DNA of 64,000 nt from Corallium rubrum. Lineage: Eukaryota > Cnidaria > Anthozoa > Scleralcyonacea > Coralliidae. The notes beneath the pieces are model-generated. The model made no database searches, was not told where the DNA came from, and was given only the letters and a program-made list of their open reading frames with translations. The position numbers were made by a program, and so were the translations under genes. Each line of letters opens with the position of its first letter. Within the stretch, counting starts at the first letter, position 1. Location: NCBI GenBank assembly GCA_964035015.1, contig OZ036005.1:6438188-6502187 (forward strand), written 5' to 3'. Shown one piece after another: positions 20,490-31,000 of the stretch.

Positions 20490-21937
20490 CCCTTCTTTTA
20501 TAAAACGCGATTCCTTCTTTTATAAAACGCGATTCCTTCTTTATAAAACGTTTTATTGCGATTCCTTCTTTATAAAACGATTTATTGCGATCCCTTCTTT
20601 TATAAAACGCGATTCCTTATTTATAAAACGTTTTATTGCGATCCCTTCTTTATAAAACGCGATTCCTTCTTTATAAAACGTTTTATTGCGAACCCTTCTT
20701 TTATAAAACGCGATTCCTTATTTATAAAACGTTTTATTGCGATCCCTTCTTTATAAAACGCGATTCCTTCTTTATAAAACGTTTTATTGCGATCCCTTCT
20801 TTTATAAAACGCGATTCCTTATTTATAAAACGTTTTATTGCGATCCCTTCTTTATAAAACGCGATTCCTTCTTTATAAAACGTTTTATTGCGATCCTTTC
20901 TTTTATAAAACGCGATTCCTTATTTATAAAACGTTTTATTGCGATCCCTTCTTTTATAAAACGCGATTCCTTATTTATAAAACGTTTTATTGCGATTCCT
21001 TATTTATAAAACGTTTTATTGCGATTCCTTCTTTTATAAAACGCGATTCCTTATTTCTAAAACGTTTTATTGCGATTCCTTCTTTTATAAAACGCGATTC
21101 CTTATTTGTAAAACGTTTTATTGCGATTCCTTCTTTTATAAAACGTTTTATTGCGATCCCTTCTTTCATAAAACGCGATTCCTTATTTATAAAACGTTTT
21201 ATTGCGATCCCTTCTTTATAAAACGCGATTCCTTCTTTATAAAACGTTTTATTGCGATCCCTTCTTTTATAAAACGCGATTCCTTATTTATAAAACGTTT
21301 TATTGCGATCCCTTCTTTATAAAACGCGATTCCTTCTTTATAAAACGTTTTATTGCGAACCCTTCTTTTATAAAACGCGATTCCTTATTTATAAAACGTT
21401 TTATTGCGATCCCTTCTTTATAAAACGCGATTCCTTCTTTATAAAACGTTTTATTGCGATCCCTTCTTTTATAAAACGCGATTCCTTATTTATAAAACGT
21501 TTTATTGCGATCCCTTCTTTTATAAAACGCGATTCCTTATTTATAAAACGTTTTATTGCGATTCCTTATTTATAAAACGTTTTATTGCGATTCCTTCTTT
21601 TATAAAACGCGATTCCTTATTTCTAAAACGTTTTATTGCGATTCCTTCTTTTATAAAACGCGATTCCTTATTTGTAAAACGTTTTATTGCGATTCCTTCT
21701 TTTATAAAACGTTTTATTGCGATCCCTTCTTTCATAAAACGCGATTCCTTATTTATAAAACGTTTTATTGCGATCCCTTCTTTTATAAAACGCGATTCCT
21801 TATTTATAAAACGTTTTATTGCGATCCCTTCTTTTATAAAACGCGAACCCTTTTTTATAAAACGTTTTATTGCGATTCCTTCTTTATAAAACGCGAACCC
21901 TTCTTTATAAAACGTTTTATCGCGATTCCTTCTTTAT
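20490..21937. repeat. AT-rich minisatellite with 566-bp higher-order repeat
   Basis: Alternating about 50-51-bp units (CGATCCCTTCTTTATAAAACG and variants) form 101-bp dimers. A block containing several dimers recurs exactly 566 bp downstream: for example 20636-20857 reappears at 21202-21423, and 20987-21169 at 21553-21735. Each unit carries the perfect palindrome ATAAAACGTTTTAT. Frames stay open on both strands only because the unit lacks stops in those frames; I do not call a protein. Confidence 0.95.
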
Positions 21938-22214
21938 ATGCTGAAATACAAGGTTATACTAAGTAAAACATTTTGACTGACTAAAAATACTTGAACTTAG
22001 CAATAAAAATATCGGACAAAACATGTTGTTCTAGATATATATGCGCTTTTGATTTCAACGGGAGTGGCTCCTGCAATACTTAGATTGCGTTCTCATACTT
22101 TTGGGGTTTGCTATTTTTCAAGCTAAAAGAAGAACTGGTTTAGTTTAGATGCAAACAAATTCCAACACTGAATCAATTTTTTTTGTGACCGAGGAAAGAA
22201 TCTCGTGACACCAG

Positions 22215-22345
22215 TTAGTCCTGCGCTGTTTATATAAAAGAAATAAGGCAAGTAATTGTTTATGCGCAGTCGAGATGCGTATTAGACTGCTCTTGAATTC
22301 AAGTGTGTATTCATTGCCACGCCTTGTAACAATATTTATTCAAAG
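22215..22345 (+). promoter_or_regulatory. Diverged duplicate of the UDG-like gene's promoter/5' region
   Basis: A TATATAAAAG box is followed by GCGCAGTCGAGATGCG-TATTAGAC and TTGCCACGCCTTGTAAC. The same order (TATATAAAAG, GCGCAATTAAGACG, TATTAGACCG, TTGCCACGCCTTCTAAC) recurs at 22630-22800, immediately upstream of the UDG-like gene. No coding exon follows this first copy. Confidence 0.5.
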
Positions 22346-22635
22346 ATCTTAAAAAGGTATTTTGGTCCGATTTTAAATTAAAAGCTTTTAGTCGGGAGAC
22401 TTTAGTTAGGAGACTTTAGCAATGAGTCTTTGTAATTTGAAGTAACGATTCTTTATTACAATGCATACTTTTTTATGAGATAATGATTTTTTGAATTGTA
22501 AAGATTATTTGTAACGGTGTTATCAGTCTAAATATATTACTCAGTTAGTTCAGGAGGGATGAGGAAGAACTTTCACTCACGACGTGCATGCGGCCCAACT
22601 TTAATTTCGTGACATGAGTTAATTATATCAGGTCA

Positions 22636-22644
22636 TATATAAAA
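22636..22644 (+). promoter_or_regulatory. TATA box of the UDG-like gene
   Basis: TATATAAAA lies about 260 bp upstream of the first 5' splice donor and heads a plausible non-coding first exon (about 22665-22902). Confidence 0.5.
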
Positions 22645-22664
22645 GCTGAGCATCCCAGGCTCAT

Positions 22665-22902
22665 GTACAAGAAGCAACTCTATATCTGCGCAATTAAGAC
22701 GTATGCATATTAGACCGCGAGACCGCGCGCTCTTCAATAAATCAAATGCATGTGCATTAGCCTGTAACATTGCCACGCCTTCTAACTTTATTAAAGAGCG
22801 TGACTCTTACTCGTCTGTACATTGTTGTTCAACCATCGAAGTACAGTGTTTGCGCCAAAGGTCTTTTCAGAGAAATTTACTTTTGCCAAAGAATTAAAAA
22901 CG
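22665..22902 (+). other. Putative non-coding first exon of the UDG-like gene
   Basis: Bounded on the right by the donor CG|GTAAGTGA at 22903. The matching acceptor is CATTTATAG at 23461, 29 bp before the ATG of the signal-peptide exon. The 5' limit is estimated from the TATA box. The intron between holds a foldback element (23250-23410). Confidence 0.45.
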
Positions 22903-23249
22903 GTAAGTGAATAGTAGTTATGTTTTACAATATTAATAACTAGACAATGCACTCACTACGACCGAAATGCATTATTTCGGGCAACTTCAATTTTCAGATT
23001 TAATATGTAATATACGAACATGCATATACAGTCAGGTTTTTTGGAGATAGTTTTTATCATCTCTTGCAAAAATATACTTTTGTCTAGTCTATGAAAAGTT
23101 GTTTATAGATTCTAGTCACTATCTAATTGAAAGATGGTCTTTGCACTCCGTTGCTCTTCGATCCGATAACCTTCTAGATTTCTGACTTGAAAATTAGTAT
23201 GTATTTACAGAACGACAAGTAAAGTCACAACCAATGTTAGCTTTATTAT

Positions 23250-23410
23250 TATAAGTAATAGCATGGCATTGAGGTTGATTAGTGATTAAACTGTACCCGA
23301 AAGCCGAGGGAGGTTTAGTAAAAGTTCCAAGGGCGAAGCCCGAGGGTCTTTTACTAAACCTCCCGAGGCTTGAGGGACATTTAATCACTAATCAACCGAA
23401 ATGCCATGGG
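23250..23410. repeat. Foldback element (TAATAGCATGGCAT ends)
   Basis: The arms run ATAAGTAATAGCATGGCAT...GGGAGGTTTAGTAAAAG and the inverse. A relative with the same layout (CATGACTTGAGGGAAATTAG arms) lies at 33025-33165 in the Staufen gene. Both read as outer arm, AGCGATTAA-type block, then CCGAGGG hairpin. Confidence 0.75.
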
Positions 23411-23490
23411 AAAAAGCTTAATACTTCAAAAGTAAAGTTATGATTTTTTACTCATTTATAGATCTTAAACTGTAATTGCTGATCACAATA

Positions 23491-23536
23491 ATGCAGCTGT
23501 ATACTAGAATTGTACTGGTTCTTTTCGTGCAAGCAG
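23491..23536 (+). CDS. Signal-peptide exon of the UDG-like gene
   Basis: Fifteen codons plus one base, from an ATG 29 bp after acceptor CATTTATAG to donor CAG|GTAGGT. Phase 1 fits the next exon exactly (G|GA TGG). Assignment to this gene is by phase and peptide character, not by transcript evidence. Confidence 0.55.
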
Positions 23537-25979
23537 GTAGGTGCACTTTCAAAAACGCATTCCAATTAATGAGCAGTTTAAAAGCACATTGCAGTAACTA
23601 AGGGGCTAGAAAGTTTTATTATGTTTATATAAACTCAACACGTTTTTTGTATTGTTAGTTGGTAAGATTTAGAAAGAACAAAGAGTCGAAGGTAGCTACT
23701 CTCACAATGGGCGAGAATAGTCAGAATAGAAAAACACTCATGCAGGCATAGATATAGCCTGCGAGGATAGGAAACTTACGAAACCGGAAACGATGTTTGC
23801 AACAACTTGCTATGGTAATTATACGCTTATAAGCGGGCAATGCACCTAACGGGTGGTCCCACATGGCTAAAATCAGACACTGCTGAACTTAAGTGATATT
23901 ACACTTTTGTCTGATTTCAGCAATAGGTGCATTAGCTGCTTTTAAGTGTGTAATTACCATAGCAAGTTGTGCAAACAACGTTTCCGGTTCTTTAACCTCG
24001 TTTGAAGTTTCCTATCCAGTTCCCCTTCCATTATCTATGATGCAGGGGAGGGCGTTGGCTACGGAATCATCACTTATAGCCATGTACTATAAAGAAAGTT
24101 TCTGATTGGTTTAAATTCAAACAAAATCCCTAATTAATCAGTAACGAGTGGTCAACATCGATATCAGGAACAATTTAGATTAGAACCTGAGAGAGCCTCC
24201 TGCTCAAAACCTTTAAGGTATCACTTGAGGAACATTTGCTCCCTTTGGGAAGCCCCCAATGCTTCAATTTGGACTTATTTTAGACTTTGTAGTAACCAGT
24301 AGGTTTAGAAATACATTTTATATTTAACTAGCATATATTTTACTTATAATTTGTAAATAATTGTAAATGATTGTAAATAGTTTCTTGAAAAGCCCTTTGG
24401 GCAGTTAACTATTAAAGTACTATCTATCTATCTATCCATCTAACGAGCATGCCGGGAACGAATCTATAATTAACAATGTCATTGGTTACTTATAGCCAAT
24501 GAGAAACCACATTTATATTAGGCGCGACTTATACCGCAGCTGAAATTTCACATGCATCAACATACTTTATTGAGCAATTCCCAACTGGGCTTTTCAATGC
24601 CCATTACAGTTTAAAATTTTGTAATAAAAATATGAATAACTATATAAAGTTTTTATAAATTATATAAATATATGTACGGTTAATGTTCAAATGTAGATTA
24701 CTAAATATTAATAAAATTATCTAACAAATAGCTCTTCATTAAGTTCTTAAATTTACTAATAGACGTTTCATGTTTAATGTTATCTTCTAAATTATTCCAA
24801 AGCGTTACAGCTCTGTAGTGGAATGATCGTGAGAAGCAGTTCGGTAAAAAGGAATTTGTACGTCATTTCTGTTACGTGTGGCACGGTTGTGTATGGAAGA
24901 GCGTTTATTAAATTTGCTGCATAGATATGGTGGAGCGAGCGAGTTCATACATTTATACTTCATGATCGAGTCGCGTAGCAGCAGTTGTTCACGGATAGGC
25001 AGCCAACCAATTTGGCGTAGCGCAGGAGTGATATGCTCATACTTTCTTATGTTTGTAATTATCCTGCATGCGAAGTTCTGTACAGCTTGGAGTTTATTAA
25101 TGTTTTTGGCAGAAGTATTTGACCACACTGACGAACAATAGATGCATTTTTTTTTATACAACACATGCATTTTTTTTATTATTATTTTAGGATGGGTGTG
25201 CCATGCCAGAGTGCAGCTCCTTCGTTCAGATATGGCAAGGCCTGCAAACGAGGGATGCGAGTACTTACTAGAGGAATCAACTTACCATACAACAACACTG
25301 TATAATTTGTATTTTAAAGATAACTGCTTGCCAAAGGGTTGGGAAGATTTCTTTATTGCTCACAAAGACATGATTAAAGAGATTTCTGATCAATTAGACT
25401 TAGATAAAGAACACGGACTGAATCCAAAAATAGGTTGGGTATTTCGAGCATTTCATATGGTTTCTCCCGACCAGACTAAGGTAATAGTGTTAGGTCAAGA
25501 TCCTGCACCTCAACCAGGTCTAGCTACTGGTCTTTCATTCAGTCTTGATCCTAGTGTACCATCTTACAAAGTACCCAGTGTACAAAGAGTAATTCTTGAA
25601 GCAATGAATGAAGGTTATTGTGTAAGTCTAACCAATGGCGAGCTCATTCATTGGGGCCAATCAGGGTGTGTTACTGCTTAATACGGCATTAACCCTCATT
25701 TCGGGACAAATAGGTTCTCATATTAAGCTTTGGAGAGAGTTTACTAAAGCCATTTTAAAATATATCAATGACGAAGCAAAACCTTCAGTTTGGATTTTGT
25801 GGGGAAGTAAAGCGAAATATTTTGAAAAGTATGTTAGTGAAAACAAGCATTACGTCATCAAAGGAGGACACCCTTCTCCTAGAGCTGACCCGTTAAAGTT
25901 TTTCTGCAAAAATTATTTTTATTGCGCTAACGAGTTTCTTTGCTCTGAAGGGCGCGGTAATGTAGACTGGAACCTATAA
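23491..25979 (+). CDS. Uracil-DNA glycosylase family-1-like protein with predicted signal peptide; one frameshift
   Basis: Family-1 UDGs remove uracil from DNA. Here exon 23491-23536 encodes MQLYTRIVLVLFVQA and splices in phase 1 to 25191-25979, giving ...GWVCHA then ARPANEG. The short basic start, hydrophobic core and Cys-His-Ala site look like a secretory signal peptide. The mature part aligns along its length with the fold: VFRAFH; LGQDPAP with the catalytic Asp (about residue 119); GLSFS; LLLNTALTL with the pocket Asn; ILWGS; GGHPSPRAD with the catalytic His (about 241); WNL at the end. Changes from the canonical form: GQDPYH is GQDPAP (Tyr and His lost) and HPSPLS is HPSPRA (intercalating Leu to Arg). 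At 25664-25666 a GGG run shifts the frame by one; upstream and downstream halves are otherwise intact. It is either a young pseudogene, a polymorphism or a sequence error. There is no nuclear or mitochondrial leader as in standard UNG. Confidence 0.75.
23763..24017. repeat. Foldback element in the UDG-like gene's intron
   Basis: GGATAGGAAACTT...AACTTGCTATGGTAATTA at the left is matched, inverted, by TAATTACCATAGCAAGTTG...GAAGTTTCCTATCC at the right. Non-coding. Confidence 0.8.
24230..24440 (+). mobile_element. LINE 3' end (tail only), plus strand
   Basis: TTGTAAATAATTGTAAATGATTG, then GAAAAGCCCTTTGGGC and a (CTAT)n run at 24418-24440, typical of a CR1/L2-type LINE tail. It resembles the tail of the minus-strand LINE just to the right. 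Confidence 0.55.
24555..25170 (-). mobile_element. Truncated non-LTR retrotransposon (CR1/L2-like), 3' portion
   Basis: On the minus strand, 25170-24805 encodes the C-terminal end of a LINE reverse transcriptase: CSSVWSNTS, KLQAVQNFACRII and the GWLPIREQLLLRDS block typical of this class. After a frameshift it continues with AVTLWNNLED and KNLMKSYL down to about 24725. An untranslated tail follows to about 24555, with GAAAAGCCCAGTTGGG. It is 5'-truncated and lies antisense in the UDG-like intron, ending about 20 bp before the catalytic exon. Confidence 0.85.
25191..25979 (+). CDS. Catalytic exon of the UDG-like gene (contains the frameshift)
   Basis: Acceptor ATTATTTTAG. The first frame is open to the TAA at 25679-25681. 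From about 25667 the family sequence continues in the next frame (VLLLNTALTL) to the TAA at 25977-25979. The whole glycosylase domain lies in this single exon, whereas vertebrate UNG is split by several introns. That would fit a retrocopy or horizontally acquired ancestor, but is not proof. Confidence 0.85.
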
Positions 25980-27530
25980 GAACGCCAGTCAGATTTTTGG
26001 TCGCAGATTTAATTACCCTGGATTTTATGTAAAGGGGGGTTTGTATGATGCAACCATGCCCTAAACGAGTGGTCACTATAATTGCTTAAACTGCAGGGGA
26101 TCAGTATTAATTCTATTGTCTAATTTGAAGGGTTTAAATTTTAAAAGCATTTTGATTTTCGGTGTGTAATTTTAAATTAAGAGGTTTTAGTTGGGAGATT
26201 TTAAATAATTCTTTGCATTGTAATAACTAGTGGTTTTTGTAATAATGATTCTTTGTAATAATTAGGACTTTGTAATAACGATTCTTTATATAATAATATT
26301 TCTTTGTGATAAGAATTCTTTGTAATCAGAATAATTTTTTGCAACATAATTGATTTTCTATCAATAATGCATGATTTTTTGTAACGCTGATTTTTATGTC
26401 TAATTCATATCGTCTTTGCTAATCAGAAGATAAAAAGATGATATTAATAAAAAGATTGCTTTTAGGAGCCCAATAGATTGGTGTTCCCACTACATCAAGT
26501 TGCTGCTGTTGTGCTGCTGTTAGCAACAAATGATAGCCGACTTTCTCCCGCGCTGTGTTCGACCAATAAATACCCAGATCTCCCAGATAGCTAGTGTGGT
26601 AACCATTGGATCACAGATCACTACGGCTGGTTAGATTCTTACTCGAGCTACCTGTGGTAGCCGAGTCTAGGTTTTGCATGGCTCTGTTATTTTTTTTTTG
26701 TGTCGACAAATTGCAATTCTTGCACAACATTTTCCAAAAGCCTTTGCGAATGGCTGCCAAATCAATGTTTTGGTACGCCAGTATACCCGCCATGATTTTC
26801 TCTATGATAGAGAAAGTTGCATCAAATTCAACCATTAACTCCAAACAGCACTGCTCTTGTTATATTATTTTGCAAGGCACCAACCCACAGTAGCCCGAGT
26901 TCACGCCTAGTGGGCGTCTTGTTTATCTATTATTTCCGAATGTAATACGACATGCGATATGTAGACATGCACTAACAGTTCAACATATTGATATCCTACC
27001 GGTTGTTGCTCTATTCGGTGCTTATTATTATACTTGCATTTTGTAATTGTCGTGAAATGTCCTTCAAATATTCAAAAACATCGATAAAATGGCAATAAAA
27101 GCTTCGTTCAAAAGAGACAACCACTGATCATCCGGAGACAACTCGGCCAAACCTCGGTTTCGCAATTATTAAACATGGCTGTTCTCTGACGTCCTTCACT
27201 CCTTCAGTTTAAAGTTTCCAATTATTCTTAATACACCTTGATTCGCTGACAGTCCAACTACTTTGACATCTTTGTTTGAGACGACTACTGTGTAGTGCGC
27301 CAAGAAATGTCGTTGAAATATTCAAAAACATCGGTAAAATGGCAACAAAAGCTTCGTTAAAGAGACAACTCGCCATGAAAGTCATATCTCGGTTTCGCAA
27401 AGCCTCTTGGGGCAATATCTCGACCCCAAAAAACAAAAAAAACCCACTAACAACGGGACCGAAACCTAGACTCGTCTACCTGCGGTAGCCCGAGTAATAA
27501 CGCAAGTACCATCATTCGACCTTCAGCTCC
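25980..27530. other. Intergenic between UDG-like gene and Staufen 3' end
   Basis: 26140-26420 is an AT-rich, TTTGTAATAA-repeating stretch that resembles 22350-22560 on the other side of the UDG-like gene. 26640-26926 is a short TIR element (CTCGAGCTACC and GTAGCCCGAG ends). 27060-27110 and 27300-27360 are diverged duplicates (AATATTCAAAAACATCG.TAAAATGGCAA). No coding exon was recognised. Confidence 0.6.
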
Positions 27531-27720
27531 CAACTTGACCTGTAGCTCAGTTGGTAGAGCATCGGACTAGTAAACCGAAGGTCGCAGGTTCGGATCCCAG
27601 CCGAACCAAGTAGAGTTTTCTCTACTTGTCCAGTACGGTTCATCACTCGGGGTATTATTCTCCACCCGAGTTCATTGTCCCATAATAATTGTTCCAAATC
27701 TACACCACACTAGAACAAAA
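27527..27720 (+). mobile_element. tRNA-Thr-derived SINE
   Basis: The head at about 27536-27606 has A box TAGCTCAGTTGG, an anticodon loop reading AGT, and B box GGTTCGGATCC. Acceptor-stem pairing is poor. The tail (TCTCTACTTGTCC, ATCACTCGGGGTA, ACCCGAGTTCATTGT) is shared with 61715-61850 and 62630-62665. Confidence 0.75.
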
Positions 27721-27740
27721 ACAAATGCACGTTAGTAATA

Positions 27741-27746
27741 TTTATT
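27741..27746 (-). terminator. Staufen poly(A) signal (AATAAA on minus strand)
   Basis: The nearest canonical hexamer downstream of the Staufen stop, about 230 bp beyond it on the minus strand. Supported by position only. Confidence 0.4.
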
Positions 27747-27972
27747 ATTCTTGCTAAAAACACCCAGCTGAATATTTCCTACAATTCTGTATGGTCAACA
27801 CTTTGTTTTTACTTCACTCTAGTTTCAGAAATGCCGAATGTGATGTATCTAGTGAACATTCTGTAAAAATTTCCCAATATTTTAGGAAATTTGGCAGCTT
27901 AAAATTACTACTACAAGCACACACACAAGTTGAAATAACACAAAAAAGACACCAGCTAGTCAAAATGAAAGG

Positions 27973-28043
27973 TTACACGATAGGTTTGCCACTAGTTGGC
28001 TCTTCTTTGACAGCTGAAGCTCCCACAAGGATGTTTCTTGCAC
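27973..28043 (-). CDS. STAU: Staufen last coding exon
   Basis: Minus-strand acceptor TTTTTCAAG, phase 1, then ARNILVGASAVKEEPTSGKPIV and TAA at 27975-27973. The assignment rests on phase and splice signal; the tail itself is poorly conserved in the family. Confidence 0.75.
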
Positions 28044-31000
28044 CTTGAAAAATAAAAAGTTTTCAAAACGTTAATCCTTTAATATGCGAGTAAAGTCGTC
28101 TAGCGTTAAGGCGGTTTCCCATCAATTTGCACATACAAATCAACTTGTGCACTAGGCGACTTTTCTCGCGCGAAGCGACTTTTTCTTTTGTCTCATGAGC
28201 TCTGAGCCGGAACCATAGAAATAATATGCCTAGAATGCGGGCTTCTACTCTTGTCAGTCAAAAAATTGTCGCCACAAAATGGCGGATTTATAAGGGCAAA
28301 AGGAACTCGCCCTAGGACTTTTTTACAGTTTTTGACACGGCCGCGGTTGACTGGTGTGGAGTGGACGATGGATGTTTTTTTAGCACTGAATTTCTTTGTT
28401 TTTTACGCCGGGAAAATTACTGAATTTAACGATAAAGGCATGTGAAGTGCAATAACCTTCGCCAAAACATTTCGAACATCAAACTCTGGATGTAGAAATG
28501 GCGACGATAACGGACTTTTAATACGAATGGTTTTAGTGTTTTTAATGTTTTACATTATATTAGAATGATTCCACTTGCCCATCTGTATGTGATTTATACT
28601 GAATGTGGGTGCAGGATTAATCCAGGAGACAGTAAGTGTTTTGTTCTTTTTTTATCCAATCTAATAGGGATTTCTAGCGTGTGATTTTTGAAATATAAAA
28701 TATGTTTATGCACCTGTCATACGTTTTATACATCAGTCTTTTCGACATCTATTTATATTTTCATTTTAAATCCTTGTTTTTCTTAAGATTTTCTCCTAGT
28801 TTCCATTACGTATTTCATTAGTTTCTTTTCTTTTTCGTTTTTCTGAGTTTCAAGTTTAGCATGAGCCTATCTTTTTGTTGCTTTTTGTAATTATGGTGAA
28901 TTGATCGAAATATGATTTTGAACTTATAGTTTTTAGTACGTTTAATAAAGCAAGTGTCTTGCAAATTGTTTTATTTTATGCTGTGTATGTGGCTGATTTG
29001 TTGTCATGCATGTATCCAATTTATCCCTATGAAACGTCCTCCAATTCTTTATTTTGAGAGGCGATCATTGTTGTATATTTATCCCACCCCTTTGCAAAAT
29101 TCAAAATGGCGGATCTATAAGGGCAAAATAAAATTTAATTTGGACACCTGTCACGTGACAGAGCACGCATTCTAGGTCTATTATTTCTATGGCCGGAAGT
29201 AATCAGAAATCTATTGAATTCGAGCAAAGGAAAGTCGCTTCGCGCGAAACTATTTTTTTACTGGCGGCAAGTACTCGCAGTAAATAAACCAATCAAAACA
29301 AATTACGTCAACATTTCAAACTCATTAGTACTTCACGAGGGAAACTGCACAAAGGAAATCAATACCGTGTCCATAGTTAATTTGCATGGAACAACTGAAT
29401 CCAGTTGGTTTCTGCTAACATCAAGTTCTCGCACTTACCCGGTGCCTTACTTGAGCCTTTCTCGCCAAGATGGTCCATGACTGATCCATTTGGTGGACCA
29501 GGTGGTTGAAGCAACGGCACCAAAGCATTGGCTGCTGCATGTTCAAAAGCCTGATCCAAGGTTGGACCATATCCACGACAGATTAACGGTGGAACAGTTG
29601 AGATTGTTACTACCGCTAAGCATTGCTCATTGTTTTCCTAAAGCAACAGAAAACTTATGGTATTATAATTTTTTGAATACTTTCATAATCATACTACCCC
29701 GGGGGGATACAGTTATGTGCTGCCCACTGTGGTGCCCTATAGAGTATGGTTTTCCTGCCGCTTCCGCCAGGCCCTCGTTGCATCATGGACAGGTCACACA
29801 TGCCGAATGTAGGGCCTGCAAGATCCTGTAAAAAATTTGGCAAAACTTGGCACGGAATAAATTTGCATAATTAACTAACATTCTTAATAGCCATAGCTTG
29901 AAGACTTATAACATTAGCTTTAAAATGAAGGAATTATTGAAAAAAGCAATTACGCTCGAACTTTGTCAACTTTCGGGCGGAATAATCAACGAAAATGCAC
30001 TTTAGTCTACCCGAAGACTCTTTGGTTTATACTTTTTCGGTTTGCACAACAACTTTAACTTGAATTACGCTACACCGATAGCGTACAATTTAACAAAATT
30101 AAATCTCGTTAACTCTTGGACAGTTGACAGTCTTCGATAGCTAAATAAACCAAAAAACAATAAGAAAAACCTGTACTTTCCTGACCGTCGAATTTGCTTT
30201 TGTTCGGCAGATATTTTTTCCTTCAATTCCTTTTTGTCGCTAAAAATACTATTGTCAGAATGTCGGTAATTCTAAAACATACTGGTTTCTTCATTGTCAT
30301 GATCTGTAAGAAAGTTTAGACCGAATTTCCTGGTGGGTCTGTGTTAAAAGAACTTGGACGTGCGTTTGTCGAACAGCGGCCGGAAAGATTTTCCAGGCCC
30401 TCTCAAAACTATCGCCTCTCGGGCCTAGTGTCGCTGTGCATAATGGGATAAGTCCCCATTTTGTTTACAGGATCTGGCAGGCCCCCTCAAAAGTGTAACC
30501 TGTCCATGATGCAATGAGGGTCTGCGGAGGAGGCCGATGGTTTTCAAGCTCTGGGATCTGGTATACAAATTGTCTATTTTGGTCTGGAATAGGGTGCCTG
30601 TTTTGGTCTGAGCATGGATTGTAAAAGGACTGGATAGGAAACAAATAGTCATGTGGGATGTTTTGAGCCTTTTGATTGGCTAAATCGCATTCACTCAGTT
30701 TGCAAAATGGTTGAAACCGAGTTGAAAATTGTGATGTCACGAATGGCGTGAGTATGTTTGTTTTAGAGGTTTTTAATTGAACGTTTCTTCAAATTCTTCA
30801 TGTTCACACATTCAGATGACTATGTTGACGTTTCAAATGATTTCATCGCCTTACAAACCTGCCTAAGCCACAATCGAGTGTTCGAGGTAAACGTTGCTGA
30901 TCTTTGTTTTGATGTTTTCTGCGTTGTTTCAAAGAAACTGGCGTCCCAAAATAGTACTTTGTTTTGCTCAGAATTTGGGATGCATATTTTAACAAGTAAA

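Noticed and set aside
20437-21966. Long open frames over the AT-rich array (repeating FIKRFIAIPS, FYKTRFLIYKT)
   Set aside because: They are open in several frames and on both strands because the tandem unit happens to lack stops. No known repeat protein, start context or splice signal supports them.
23893-24105. 70-codon open frame in the UDG-like intron
   Set aside because: Overlaps one arm of a foldback element and has no recognisable domain or splice support.
27536-27606. Functional tRNA-Thr gene
   Set aside because: The acceptor arms do not pair and copies elsewhere share the same 3' tail, so it is a SINE.
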